Shown here: in pieces, positions 25,457 through 33,753 of the stretch
Layout of the letters: every line of letters starts with the position of its first letter
How positions within the stretch are numbered: position 1 is the stretch's first letter
From: Paradevosia sp036499825
GTDB lineage: Bacteria > Pseudomonadota > Alphaproteobacteria > Rhizobiales > Devosiaceae
NCBI GenBank assembly: GCA_036499825.1
Contig: DASYCZ010000032.1
Location: 186,001 to 250,000 of the forward strand
DNA: 64,000 bases
Reading direction: 5' to 3'
The notes under the pieces: generated by a model
What the model saw: only the letters and a program-made list of their open reading frames with translations
What the model was told of the DNA's origin: nothing
The model's database searches: none
Translations under genes and position numbers: made by a program

Positions 25457-26296
25457 ATGAGCGAGAGATCACGGGGACCGCTGGGCTGGCTGCGCCGACT
25501 TCTCGGCCGCGGTGGTGTGGTGGTGCCGGTCGTGCGGCTGCACGGCGTCATCGCCGCCGACACGCGTCCCGGCCGGCTCAACATCGCCGGCGTCGCGCCG
25601 CTCCTCGAGCGTGCTTTCGCCATCAAGTCCGCGCCGGTCGTCGCCATCGTCATCAATTCGCCCGGCGGCTCGCCGGTGCAATCGCGCCTCATCTCCAAGC
25701 GCATCCGTGATCTGGCCGACGAGAACAACAAGCGCGTGCTGGTCTTCGTCGAGGATGCCGCGGCCTCGGGCGGCTATTTCATCGCCGTGGCGGGCGACGA
25801 AATCATTGCCGATCCGTCCTCGATCGTCGGCTCCATCGGCGTCATCGCTGCAACCTTCGGGTTCGTCCAGGCGATCGAAAAACTCGGCATCACCCGTCGC
25901 GTCTATACGGCGGGCAAGAACAAATCGACGCTCGATCCCTTCCTGCCGGAAAAGCTGGAAGACATCGAGCGCATCAAGGCCTTCGAGCTCGATGTGCACG
26001 CAACCTTCATCGAGGCCGTGAAGAAGCGGCGTGGCGACCGCCTCAAGGGCGGGGACGAACTTTTTTCCGGCGAGTGGTGGGCGGCGACGCGCGGCCTCGA
26101 CCTTGGCCTGGTCGATGCCATCGGTGATCTGCACCAGACCCTGCGCGACCGCTATGGCAAGACCGTGCAACTGAAGCTGATCGCGCCCAAGCGCCCGCTG
26201 TTCAGCCTGCCGCGCTTCGGGCTCTCCGCAGGCGTTGTGGGCGACGTTGCTGCCACCATCGAAGATCGTGCGCTTTGGGCGAGGTACGGGCTATGA
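25457..26296 (+). CDS. S49-family (SppA/SohB-like) serine protease
   Basis: This is a signal-peptide-peptidase-type protease of 279 residues with a Ser/Lys dyad: S104 in A-A-S-G-G-Y-F-I-A and K156 in N-K-S-T-L-D-P-F. The preceding N-S-P-G-G-S-P-V is also typical. There is a short hydrophobic, Gly/Val-rich stretch near the N-terminus (residues 14-35) that may anchor it weakly to the membrane. Its stop codon overlaps the start of the following small membrane protein, so the two are co-translated. Confidence 0.9.
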   Translation: MSERSRGPLGWLRRLLGRGGVVVPVVRLHGVIAADTRPGRLNIAGVAPLLERAFAIKSAPVVAIVINSPGGSPVQSRLISKRIRDLADENNKRVLVFVEDAAASGGYFIAVAGDEIIADPSSIVGSIGVIAATFGFVQAIEKLGITRRVYTAGKNKSTLDPFLPEKLEDIERIKAFELDVHATFIEAVKKRRGDRLKGGDELFSGEWWAATRGLDLGLVDAIGDLHQTLRDRYGKTVQLKLIAPKRPLFSLPRFGLSAGVVGDVAATIEDRALWARYGL

Positions 26297-26514
26297 GCGC
26301 CATTATCCTGCGCGTTCTCATCTATGTGCTGATCGCCGCCGCCCTCTATCTCGGTCTGCGCAAGATCTGGCGTGACACCAAGAACCTGTTCAGGTCCGAG
26401 GACAAGGCCAGGCATCAGCGCGACATCAAGGAACGCCAGCAGCCCGATGTCATCACGCTGAAGCGCGACGGCGACGGCGTTTTCCGTCCTCCGGGCGACG
26501 ACGATCGTCGCTGA
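26293..26514 (+). CDS. Small single-helix membrane protein
   Basis: The 73-residue protein starts at 26293 within the stop codon of the S49 protease gene (ATGA overlap). Residues 3-20 form one hydrophobic helix (I-I-L-R-V-L-I-Y-V-L-I-A-A-A-L-Y-L-G) and the rest is highly charged. I do not recognise a family. The overlap and the charged tail suggest it works with the protease, perhaps as an anchor or adaptor; that is inference. Confidence 0.7.
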   Translation: MSAIILRVLIYVLIAAALYLGLRKIWRDTKNLFRSEDKARHQRDIKERQQPDVITLKRDGDGVFRPPGDDDRR

Positions 26515-26582
26515 CCCGTGCTTGACCGGTGGGAAGCCGCCCACTAGGTTCGCCGCGCCCCGATAACCGGACTTCGCCGCTG

Positions 26583-27506
26583 ATGACTGACGCCCCGTTG
26601 CCCCATATGGACCCGCGGAAATCCTTCCAGGGACTGATCCTGACGCTGCAGCGCTACTGGGCCGAACAGGGCTGCGTGATCCTGCAGCCCTACGACATGC
26701 CGATGGGCGCCGGCACCTCCCATACGGCGACGGTGTTGCGGGCACTCGGCCCCAAGCATTGGAACGCCGCCTATGTGCAGCCCTCCCGCCGTCCCAAGGA
26801 TGGGCGCTATGGCGAAAACCCCAATCGGCTGCAGCACTATTACCAGTTCCAGGTGATCCTGAAGCCGTCGCCCGACAACATCCAGCAGCTCTATCTGGAT
26901 TCGCTTGCCGCCATCGGGCTAGACGCTAGGCTCCACGATATCCGCTTCGTCGAGGACGATTGGGAAAACCCCACGCTCGGCGCCTGGGGCCTTGGCTGGG
27001 AATGCTGGTGCGACGGCATGGAAGTCAGCCAGTTCACCTATTTCCAGCAGGTCGCCGGTGTCGAATGCGATCCGGTCGCCGGCGAGATCACCTACGGCCT
27101 CGAACGCCTCGCAATGTATGTGCAGGGCGTCGAGAACGTCTACGACCTGAATTTCAACGGCGGTGATAATACCAGGGTCAGCTATGGCGATGTGTTCCTG
27201 CAGAACGAGCAGGAATTCTCCAAATACAATTTCGAGGCCGCCGATACCGACATGCTGTTTCGGCACTTCGCCGACGCCGAGGCCGAATGCCACGCGCTGC
27301 TCGCCAAGGGCCAGGAAGGCGACCGCCACACGCTCGCAGTGCCCGCCTATGAGCAGGTCCTGAAGGCCGCTCACAATTTCAACCTGCTCGATGCCCGCGG
27401 TGTCATCTCGGTTACCGAGCGCCAGAGCTACATCCTGCGCATCCGCGAACTGTCGAAAGCCTGCGGGGCTGCCTGGCTGCAAACCGCCAATGGCGGCGCT
27501 GCCTGA
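26583..27506 (+). CDS. glyQ: Glycine-tRNA ligase alpha subunit
   Basis: GlyQ is the catalytic alpha subunit of bacterial (alpha2-beta2) glycyl-tRNA synthetase. The N-terminal F-Q-G-L-I-L-T-L-Q-R-Y-W-A-E-Q-G-C, M-G-A-G-T-S-H and Y-V-Q-P-S-R-R-P-K-D-G-R-Y-G motifs are diagnostic. The ATG at 26583 gives 307 residues; a start 8 codons later (M-D-P-R-K-S) is also possible. The partner glyS is 3.2 kb downstream on the same strand, with an ArfA-like gene, lemA and a DUF2207 gene in between. Confidence 0.96.
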   Translation: MTDAPLPHMDPRKSFQGLILTLQRYWAEQGCVILQPYDMPMGAGTSHTATVLRALGPKHWNAAYVQPSRRPKDGRYGENPNRLQHYYQFQVILKPSPDNIQQLYLDSLAAIGLDARLHDIRFVEDDWENPTLGAWGLGWECWCDGMEVSQFTYFQQVAGVECDPVAGEITYGLERLAMYVQGVENVYDLNFNGGDNTRVSYGDVFLQNEQEFSKYNFEAADTDMLFRHFADAEAECHALLAKGQEGDRHTLAVPAYEQVLKAAHNFNLLDARGVISVTERQSYILRIRELSKACGAAWLQTANGGAA

Positions 27507-27549
27507 CGGACGTACTGTGATCCAGAAGAGCGAGGCGCTCGACTGAGAT

Positions 27550-27650
27550 GCCGGTGTTTATCGCCTCCCTCCCCATCGAGGGGAGGAAAGCGCTGCCGGT
27601 GGTCATCGGCTTCCCTCGATGGGCTTTCGGCGGGATTGAAGGGTGAGGCC
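27550..27650. repeat. Weak palindromic repeat remnant after glyQ
   Basis: The segment ccctccccatcgaggggagg and the later ttccctcgatgggc form an imperfect inverted match like those at 1520 and 11072. It holds no gene. The rest of the 243-base gap up to the ArfA-like gene contains the promoter described next. Confidence 0.35.
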
Positions 27651-27681
27651 ACACGCGCCCGTCCATCATCTCCTCCATCTT

Positions 27682-27705
27682 CACAATGCCCTTGTGCGAT
27701 ATTAT
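27682..27705 (+). promoter_or_regulatory. Possible promoter of the ArfA-like gene
   Basis: A good -10 hexamer, TATTAT, lies at 27700-27705, about 45 bases before the start codon; no clear -35 is seen (best TCTTCA). A small inverted repeat, CACAA-N5-TTGTG (27682-27696), abuts it and might be an operator. Confidence 0.35.
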
Positions 27706-27749
27706 CTTTTCCCTGCTTGCCGCGATCGGCAGCCATTGGAGAAGACCCT

Positions 27750-27956
27750 ATGCAACGTAAACTGACACGCAAGGAAACGGCGCCGCCGAACCTTGCCGCC
27801 AAGGCCCTGAGCCTTCCGCAATATCAGCCCAAGGTGGCAAAGCACCCCAAGGCCTATACCCGCAAGGTCAAACACCCAAAGGGGGGCACGATGGACAGTC
27901 GGCTCCCCTTAGCCTTGTCTGCACAGCCCGAAGACGAGGCGGATGAGAATAACTGA
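27750..27956 (+). CDS. Small basic protein resembling ribosome-rescue factor ArfA
   Basis: The 68-residue protein has GGAGAAG just ahead of its ATG. Residues 14-45 follow the ArfA pattern: N-L-A-A-K-A-L-S-L-P-Q-Y, then K-V-A-K, then Y-T-R-K-V-K-H-P-K, to be compared with the E. coli ArfA order (A-L...P-L-F-R..R-V..K-K-G-K-G-S-Y..R-K-G-K-H). ArfA recruits RF2 to ribosomes stalled without a stop codon. The tail after residue 48 is acidic and not conserved in character. A stem-loop covers codons 44-54, as expected for an ArfA-type mRNA. The similarity is short and the identification is by eye; it could instead be an unrelated basic peptide. Confidence 0.5.
   Translation: MQRKLTRKETAPPNLAAKALSLPQYQPKVAKHPKAYTRKVKHPKGGTMDSRLPLALSAQPEDEADENN
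27879..27910 (+). promoter_or_regulatory. In-frame stem-loop inside the ArfA-like gene
   Basis: aaggggggc (27879-27887) pairs with gctcccctt (27902-27910) over 9 bp with one G-T pair, and cga/tcg adds 3 bp beyond a bulged A, leaving a 7-base loop. It starts at codon 44, right after the conserved R-K-V-K-H-P segment. No T-run follows, so cleavage or ribosome/polymerase pausing is more likely than simple termination. Confidence 0.5.
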
Positions 27957-27957
27957 G

Positions 27958-27986
27958 TTCAGGTTGATATAGTTTCGAAACCTGAA
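27958..27986. repeat. Inverted repeat between the ArfA-like gene and lemA
   Basis: TTCAGGTT (27958-27965) and AACCTGAA (27979-27986) are perfect complements, with a 10-bp palindrome GTTTCGAAAC at 27972-27981 nested in the right part. It could end the ArfA-like transcript or act as an operator for lemA. The remainder of the gap to 28148 shows nothing clear. Confidence 0.4.
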
Positions 27987-28148
27987 TTGAGTTAAGTCAT
28001 TTGTCTGGGGCCGCAACACAACCAAGTGAAGCCGTCCGCAAGCACCCTCCCGCAGTTGAACTCGGCCCTGGGCAGTGCCAAGGTCTAGCCGCAAAGACCC
28101 TGTCGCGGTAAGGTCTTGTGCATGCTTGGGAAACATTGAGGGAGCACC

Positions 28149-28706
28149 ATGACGGGCTGGATCATTCTCGCGATTGTCGTCGTTGTCGTCGGCTACGGAG
28201 TCGTTCTCTACAACAGCCTCGTCAAGAACCGGCAGCTGGTGAAGGAGGGCTGGTCGGGCATCGATGTGCAGCTGAAGCGCCGCGCCGATCTCATCCCCAA
28301 TCTCCTGGAGACGGTGAAGGGCTACATGGGCCATGAGCGCGAGACGCTGGAGGCCGTCACCAATGCCCGCGCCGCTGCCCAGGCGGGCACCAGTGCCAGC
28401 CCCGAGGAACGCGCCAGGCTCGAAGGCGCGCTGACCGGTGCGCTGGGCCGGCTGCTTGCGGTGGCCGAGGCCTATCCCGACCTCAAGGCCAACACCACGT
28501 TCCTTGAGTTCCAGTCGGCGCTGCAGGGCGTCGAGGACGAAATCCAATTGGCGCGGCGCTACTACAATGGCGCGGTGCGTAATCTCAACGTTGCGGTGGA
28601 ATCCTTCCCCTCGGTCCTTGTCGCCAATGCCTTCAAGTTCGAGAAGGCCGAGTATTTCGAACTGGAAAACGAGGCGGACCGGGCCGTCCCCAATGTCAAA
28701 TTCTAG
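28149..28706 (+). CDS. lemA: LemA family protein
   Basis: LemA proteins are membrane-anchored helical-bundle proteins of unknown exact role. The 185-residue protein starts with one hydrophobic helix (residues 4-20, W-I-I-L-A-I-V-V-V-V-V-G-Y-G-V-V-L) and contains the family signatures Y-N-S-L-V-K, W-S-G-I-D-V-Q-L-K-R-R-A-D-L-I-P-N-L and Y-Y-N-G-A-V-R-N-L-N. A good ribosome-binding site (GGGAGCACC) precedes the ATG. Its last 14 bases overlap the DUF2207 gene, a pairing seen in many bacteria, suggesting the two products work together in the membrane. Confidence 0.93.
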   Translation: MTGWIILAIVVVVVGYGVVLYNSLVKNRQLVKEGWSGIDVQLKRRADLIPNLLETVKGYMGHERETLEAVTNARAAAQAGTSASPEERARLEGALTGALGRLLAVAEAYPDLKANTTFLEFQSALQGVEDEIQLARRYYNGAVRNLNVAVESFPSVLVANAFKFEKAEYFELENEADRAVPNVKF

Positions 28707-30639
28707 TCCGCGGCGGCGCTCGCCGTTGACGGCTCCGGCCCGCGCGCTCCTGGCGCTCGCCGCTTTGCTGCTGTTTGTCATCCCGGCGCTGGCCGTCGAG
28801 CAGATCCACGCGTTCACCTCCGATGTGACATTGGCCACGGATGGCACCGTCGATGTGGTGGAGACCATCGACATCAATGCCGACTATGGAGAGGTCACCC
28901 ACGGCATCTATCGTGACCTGCCGCTCGAGTTGCGCAATCCGGATGGCTCGACGCTGCGCTCATCGCTGAACGTCATTTCGGTCGAGCGCGATGGGGCCAT
29001 GGAGCCCTATAGTATCGAAGGGCTCGGCGGCGCCTTCAAGCGTATCCGCATCGGCGATGCCGACGTCTATCTCGACCGTACGCTGCACCACTATGTCATC
29101 CACTACACCATGACCCGCATGGGCCGGAATTTCGCCGACCATGACGAACTGTTCTGGAATGCCACCGGCAATTACTGGGATTTTCCCATTCTCAAGGCTA
29201 CCGCCACCCTGACGCTGCCGCCAGGCGCCGAGATTTCGGGTCAGGTCGCCTATGTGGGCGTGCCGGGCTCGACAGAGCAGAGCTCGACGCTTAGCCAGGA
29301 GGGGCGAACCGTTACCGCCCGCACCACCCGCGTTCTGCAAGTCGGCGAAGGGCTGAGCGTCGCCGTGAAGTTCCAGAAGGGGATTCTGGCCACTCCCGGC
29401 AGCACGCAGGCGACGCTCGACTGGCTTTCGGATCATCGCGAAACCTGGGCCCCGCTGCTCGCCGCTCTCCTGGCCCTCGGCTACTATTTTTCCACCTGGA
29501 TGCGGGTCGGCCGCGATCCCGCCAGGGGCACCATCATTCCGCTCTTCCATCCGCCCAAGGATTTTTCCCCCGCGCTGGTGCAATATGTCGATCGCATGGG
29601 GTGGGACCAGGCCGGCTGGTCGGCGTTCACCGCATCGATCTTCGATCTCGGCGTCAAGGGGCTGGTGAGCATCGATCGCAGCAGCAAGAGCCTCAAGGTC
29701 AGCGTCACCGACAAGGCGCCCGGCACGCTGCCGCCCGGCGAGGAAATGCTTTATGCCTACCTCAAGACCAAGGGCACGTTGACCATCAACAAGACCACCG
29801 GGGCCGAGGTCAACGGCAAGCGCGGCGAGTTCCTGGCCGCGCTGGAGCGGGAAAACCGCGCCGCCTATTTCAACAACAATACGGCCTATGTCGTCGTCGG
29901 CGTACTGCTTTCCATCGCCCTCATCGGCATCATGGTGCTGTTCGACGTGCTCGAGCCCGGCTGGCTGGTAGCCGCCCTGTTCGGCGGCGTCGTCCTGGGG
30001 ATGCTGAGCACGTTCTTGCGCCGGACCTGGGGCAGGGGTGGCGGTTTCGGACGCGCCTTCATGCTGATCTGGTTCGTCGTGGTCGGCGTCAATGTCGTGG
30101 GCGGCCTCGGCCACGCCTTCACCGATCTGAGCCTTGGCACCGGCGCCTGGGCGGCGGCCTCGATCGCCCTCGTCAACGTCGTCTTCGCCGTCCTGATGCG
30201 GGCGCCCACCATGCAGGGCCGCAAGATCATGGATCAGATCGACGGCTTCAAGATGTACCTCGACACTGCCGAGAAGGAGCGGCTGAACCTTGTCGGCGAG
30301 CCGCCGATGACGGTGTCCCGCTTCGAGGCCATCCTGCCCTTCGCCATCGCGCTCGGCATCGAAAAGCCGTGGTCGCATTACTTCGAAAGCGAACTGGCCC
30401 GCAACGCCGTCGCCGACGTTCCCTCCGGCGGCTATTCCCCGCTCTGGTATTCGGGCAGTGATTTTTCCTCGCCCTCGCAGGGCTTTTCCAGCGCCATGTC
30501 GTCAGCCACCGCCGGCATGAGCGCCGCCATGATCGCCGCGCAACCGGCGTCGTCTTCCTCGTCCGGCTTTTCGGGCGGCGGTGGAGGTGGCGGCGGCTCG
30601 GGCGGGGGCGGCGGCGGAGGTGGCGGCGGTGGTTGGTGA
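28693..30639 (+). CDS. DUF2207 membrane protein with glycine-rich tail
   Basis: The 648-residue protein has an N-terminal signal or anchor (A-L-L-A-L-A-A-L-L-L-F-V-I-P-A-L-A), a large extracytoplasmic DUF2207 domain (residues about 30-250; I-N-A-D-Y-G-E-V-T-H-G-I-Y-R-D-L-P), then membrane helices around residues 255-275, 400-440 and 455-500, a cytoplasmic C-terminal region and a final tail of almost only Ser and Gly ending G-G-G-G-W. It starts inside lemA. The function of DUF2207 is unknown; association with LemA and a role in envelope stress are only inferred from gene pairing. Confidence 0.88.
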   Translation: MSNSSPRRRSPLTAPARALLALAALLLFVIPALAVEQIHAFTSDVTLATDGTVDVVETIDINADYGEVTHGIYRDLPLELRNPDGSTLRSSLNVISVERDGAMEPYSIEGLGGAFKRIRIGDADVYLDRTLHHYVIHYTMTRMGRNFADHDELFWNATGNYWDFPILKATATLTLPPGAEISGQVAYVGVPGSTEQSSTLSQEGRTVTARTTRVLQVGEGLSVAVKFQKGILATPGSTQATLDWLSDHRETWAPLLAALLALGYYFSTWMRVGRDPARGTIIPLFHPPKDFSPALVQYVDRMGWDQAGWSAFTASIFDLGVKGLVSIDRSSKSLKVSVTDKAPGTLPPGEEMLYAYLKTKGTLTINKTTGAEVNGKRGEFLAALERENRAAYFNNNTAYVVVGVLLSIALIGIMVLFDVLEPGWLVAALFGGVVLGMLSTFLRRTWGRGGGFGRAFMLIWFVVVGVNVVGGLGHAFTDLSLGTGAWAAASIALVNVVFAVLMRAPTMQGRKIMDQIDGFKMYLDTAEKERLNLVGEPPMTVSRFEAILPFAIALGIEKPWSHYFESELARNAVADVPSGGYSPLWYSGSDFSSPSQGFSSAMSSATAGMSAAMIAAQPASSSSSGFSGGGGGGGGSGGGGGGGGGGGW

Positions 30640-30712
30640 GCACACCCGCATGGACAACCTGCCCTTGGCTTGCTAACCCATCGGCGCTTTTCCGCCAGCC
30701 TGGTTGAACCAA

Positions 30713-32740
30713 ATGCCCGAACTGCTGCTCGAACTGTTCTCGGAAGAAATCCCCGCGCGCTTCCAGCGCCGCGCCGCCGAGGACTTGAAGAAGGCCGTCA
30801 CCAATGCACTGGTCGAGGCGGGCCTGATCTATGAAAGCGCCAAGGCCTTCGTCACCCCGCGCCGGCTGGCGCTGACGGTCACGGGCCTGCCCGCCCGCTC
30901 ACCCGATACGCGCGAGGAAAAGAAGGGCCCGCGCGTCGGCGCGCCGCAAGCGGCCATCGACGGCTTCCTCAAGGCTGCCGGACTTGCCGCCATCACCGAG
31001 GCCAGGATCGAGAGCGAGCCAAAAAAGGGCGAGTTCTACGTCGCCATCGTGGAAAAGCCCGGCAATACGGCGACCGTCATTCTGGGCACGCTGCTACCCA
31101 AGGTCATCGCCGAATTCCCCTGGCCGAAATCCATGCGCTGGGGCACGGGACGCACGCAGTGGGTGCGCCCGCTCCGCGCCATCACCGCCACCTTCGGCAC
31201 CGAGAACGACGAGCCCGAAGTCATCGCCTTTACGGCCGGTGGGCTGGAGGCGGCGCAGACGACCTTCGGTCACCGCTTCCTCGCGCCGCAGGCCATCCGC
31301 GTGAAGCGCTTCGACGACTATGTGTCGGCGCTGGAAAAGGCCAACGTCGTCCTCGATCTCGATCGGCGCAAGGACATCATCCGTGCCGACGCCGCGCATC
31401 TGGCCTTCGCCCGTAACCTCAAGGTCATCGAGGACGAAGGCCTTCTGGAGGAAGTCGCCGGCCTCGTCGAATGGCCGGTGGTGATGATGGGCTCGTTCGA
31501 TCCCGATTTCCTCAGTGTGCCCGAGGAAGTCATCATCGCCACCATCCGCACCAACCAGAAGTGCTTTTGCGTGCGCGCTGCCGACGGCAAATTGGCGCCC
31601 TATTTCGTGCTGACCGCCAACACCGTCGCGGCTGACGGCGGCGCCACCATCATCGCCGGCAATGAGCGCGTCATCCGCGCTCGCCTGTCGGATGCCAAGT
31701 TCTTCTACGACACCGACCTTTCCGTGCCGCTCGCCGATGGCCTCGCCAAGCTCAAGGATTCGGTGTTCCACGCCAAGCTTGGCAGCCAGTACGAACGCGT
31801 CGAGCGGCTGGTGAAGCTGGCCACCGAAATCGCGCCGCTGGTCGGCGCCGATGTCGAGCAGGCCAAGCGCGCCGCGCTTGTGGCCAAGGCCGATCTCACC
31901 ACCGGCATGGTGGGCGAATTCCCCGAATTGCAGGGCCTCATGGGCCGTTATTATGCCGCCGCGCAGGGCGAGCCCGCCGCCATCGCCGGCGCCATCGAGA
32001 TGCACTACAAGCCGCTCGGCCCCACCGATCGCGTGCCGACCGATCCGGTCGCCATCGCGGTTGCTCTGGCCGACAAACTCGACCTGCTCACCGGCTTCTG
32101 GGCCATCGACGAAAAGCCCACCGGCTCCCGCGATCCTTTCGCTCTGCGTCGCGCCGCGCTCGGCGTCATCCGCATCATCAGCGAGAACGGCCTGCGCTTC
32201 CCGCTGCAGGTCGAGCCCGACCTCCTGGCCTTCTTCCACGATCGCCTGAAGGTGTCGCTGCGTGATGCCGGCGCCCGGCATGACCTCGTCGATGCGGTGA
32301 TTTCGTCCGACAGCAACGACATCCTGCAGATCGTGCAGCGCGTCGAGGCGCTGTCGGCCCTGTTGGAGGGCGAGGACGGCAAGAACCTGCTGGCCGGCTA
32401 TCGGCGCGCCGTCAATATCCTCGTCGCCGAGGAGAAGAAGGACGGCCGTGCCTATACGGGCGGTGAATTCGAAGGCGACAGCGAGCCGGTGCCCGAGGAG
32501 TTCGATCTTCGCCGCGCCGTCGCCAAAGCCTGGTCGGACGTCTCCGCCAAAGTCGCTGCCGACGATTATCGCGGCGCCGTTACGGCGCTCGGTGTCCTGC
32601 GCGCCCCGGTCGACAAGTTCTTCGAGGCCGTGCTGGTCAATGATCCGGACGAGGGCGTCCGTGCCAATCGGCTGAACCTGCTGGCCCGCCTGCGCGACAC
32701 CATGCGCCTGGTCGCCGATTTCTCGAAAGTCGCGGGGTAG
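30713..32740 (+). CDS. glyS: Glycine-tRNA ligase beta subunit
   Basis: GlyS is the tRNA-binding beta subunit that completes glycyl-tRNA synthetase with GlyQ. The 675-residue protein begins M-P-E-L-L-L-E-L-F-S-E-E-I-P-A-R, typical of the family, and contains P-K-S-M-R-W-G, N-Q-K-C-F-C-V and the HD-like and anticodon-binding C-terminal regions (D-P-F-A-L-R-R-A-A-L-G). Length is normal. It is the last gene of this plus-strand series and converges with the SRPBCC gene 17 bases away. Confidence 0.96.
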   Translation: MPELLLELFSEEIPARFQRRAAEDLKKAVTNALVEAGLIYESAKAFVTPRRLALTVTGLPARSPDTREEKKGPRVGAPQAAIDGFLKAAGLAAITEARIESEPKKGEFYVAIVEKPGNTATVILGTLLPKVIAEFPWPKSMRWGTGRTQWVRPLRAITATFGTENDEPEVIAFTAGGLEAAQTTFGHRFLAPQAIRVKRFDDYVSALEKANVVLDLDRRKDIIRADAAHLAFARNLKVIEDEGLLEEVAGLVEWPVVMMGSFDPDFLSVPEEVIIATIRTNQKCFCVRAADGKLAPYFVLTANTVAADGGATIIAGNERVIRARLSDAKFFYDTDLSVPLADGLAKLKDSVFHAKLGSQYERVERLVKLATEIAPLVGADVEQAKRAALVAKADLTTGMVGEFPELQGLMGRYYAAAQGEPAAIAGAIEMHYKPLGPTDRVPTDPVAIAVALADKLDLLTGFWAIDEKPTGSRDPFALRRAALGVIRIISENGLRFPLQVEPDLLAFFHDRLKVSLRDAGARHDLVDAVISSDSNDILQIVQRVEALSALLEGEDGKNLLAGYRRAVNILVAEEKKDGRAYTGGEFEGDSEPVPEEFDLRRAVAKAWSDVSAKVAADDYRGAVTALGVLRAPVDKFFEAVLVNDPDEGVRANRLNLLARLRDTMRLVADFSKVAG

Positions 32741-32757
32741 GGCTCTCGCCCTCCCTG

Positions 32758-33210
32758 TCAGGCGATCTCTGCCAGCGCGGCTTCCAGCCGGTCGAGGTTT
32801 TGCTCGTTCGCCGGCGCCACGATGCCTCGGATGGCATCGCACGCCGCCGCGCTCTCGCACAGGATGCGCAGCGTCACCGCCGTGCGCACGCCCTGCGGCT
32901 CAAGCGTGATTTCGAACTGCTTGCCGGAATTGTGGTCGAAGGTGACCCTGCGGAGGGGAACGATGGCGGTAAAGACGGCGCGGTTCGGATATTCCATGCC
33001 ATCGGGCGCATGCAGCGTGTGCAGCCACACGCCGCCCTCGGTGAAGTCGAACGCCTCGATCGTGTCCGTAAAACCCTCTGGGCCCCACCAGCGCGCCAGG
33101 ATGCTGGAATTGCTCAGGGCCTCATAGACCAGTTCTGAAGGATGAGCGACGAGGCGGGTGCTGGCGATCTGGCGATCGGCAGGTTGCTCGGAAAGGCTGG
33201 CTGCGCTCAT
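32758..33210 (-). CDS. SRPBCC (AHSA1-like) domain protein
   Basis: The 150-residue protein is a START/Bet v1-like SRPBCC domain of the Aha1-C-terminal type: P-S-E-L-V-Y-E-A-L-S-N, W-W-G-P-E-G-F and the closing helix with N-E-Q-N-L-D-R-L-E. Such proteins bind hydrophobic ligands in a cavity; the ligand is unknown. They are often paired with an ArsR-family repressor, but none is encoded next to it here. Its promoter carries a perfect inverted repeat over the -10, so it should be repressible. It lies downstream of rnhA on the same strand but seems to have its own promoter. Confidence 0.85.
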   Translation of the reverse strand: MSAASLSEQPADRQIASTRLVAHPSELVYEALSNSSILARWWGPEGFTDTIEAFDFTEGGVWLHTLHAPDGMEYPNRAVFTAIVPLRRVTFDHNSGKQFEITLEPQGVRTAVTLRILCESAAACDAIRGIVAPANEQNLDRLEAALAEIA

Positions 33211-33221
33211 CGGGTGTCACC

Positions 33222-33267
33222 ATAGTTAAGTTCTGACTTAACTATAATGGGCCCTACGGGATGTCAA
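33222..33267 (-). promoter_or_regulatory. Promoter and operator of the SRPBCC gene
   Basis: On the minus strand TTGACA (33267-33262) is followed after 15 bases by TATAGT (33246-33241), or after 17 by TAGTTA. The -10 lies in a perfect 10-bp inverted repeat, atagttaagt-N4-acttaactat (33222-33245), a typical dimeric repressor operator. Repressor binding would block the polymerase. Confidence 0.7.
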
Positions 33268-33276
33268 TTCCAGGTC

Positions 33277-33753
33277 TCAGACCGGCGGCATCAGCTCGTC
33301 GGGCCGCCGGCCCTTCGATTTGAACGGCGCCATGCCCTCATTGGCCAGTTGATCGGCGCGCTCGTTGAGATCGTGGCCGGCATGGCCCTTCACCCAGTGC
33401 CATGACACCTGGTGCCGTTGCAGCGCGGCATCCAGTGCCTGCCAGAGTTCGGCATTCTTGACCGGCTTCTTGTCGGCGGTGCGCCAGCCATTGCGTTTCC
33501 AGTTGTGGATCCAGGAATTGACGCCGTTCTTGACGTATTGGCTGTCGGTGTAGATCGCGACTGTGCAGGGGCGCTTCAGGGCGTTCAGCGCCTCGATGGC
33601 GGCCGTGAGTTCCATCTTGTTGTTGGTGGTGAGCTGTTCGCCACCCTTCAATTCCTTGGTCTTGCCGCCATATTCGAGAATGGCGCCCCAGCCGCCGGGG
33701 CCGGGATTGCCCGAACAGGCCCCGTCGGTGTGGATGGTGACGATCTCGCTCAC
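33277..33753 (-). CDS. rnhA: Ribonuclease HI
   Basis: RNase HI degrades the RNA of RNA-DNA hybrids. The 158-residue protein has the catalytic carboxylates D10 (I-H-T-D-G-A-C-S-G-N-P), E48 (K-M-E-L-T-A), D70 (Y-T-D-S-Q-Y-V) and the late Asp in N-E-R-A-D-Q-L-A. It starts with GTG at 33753, sharing one base with the ispH stop, so it is co-translated with ispH. rnhB is also in the window, so both types of RNase H are present. Confidence 0.96.
   Translation of the reverse strand: MSEIVTIHTDGACSGNPGPGGWGAILEYGGKTKELKGGEQLTTNNKMELTAAIEALNALKRPCTVAIYTDSQYVKNGVNSWIHNWKRNGWRTADKKPVKNAELWQALDAALQRHQVSWHWVKGHAGHDLNERADQLANEGMAPFKSKGRRPDELMPPV

Noticed and set aside
30545..30639. Gly/Ser-coding repeat at the end of the DUF2207 gene as a CRISPR or tandem repeat array
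   Set aside because: It is in frame and encodes the usual Gly-rich tail of this protein family; there are no spacers.
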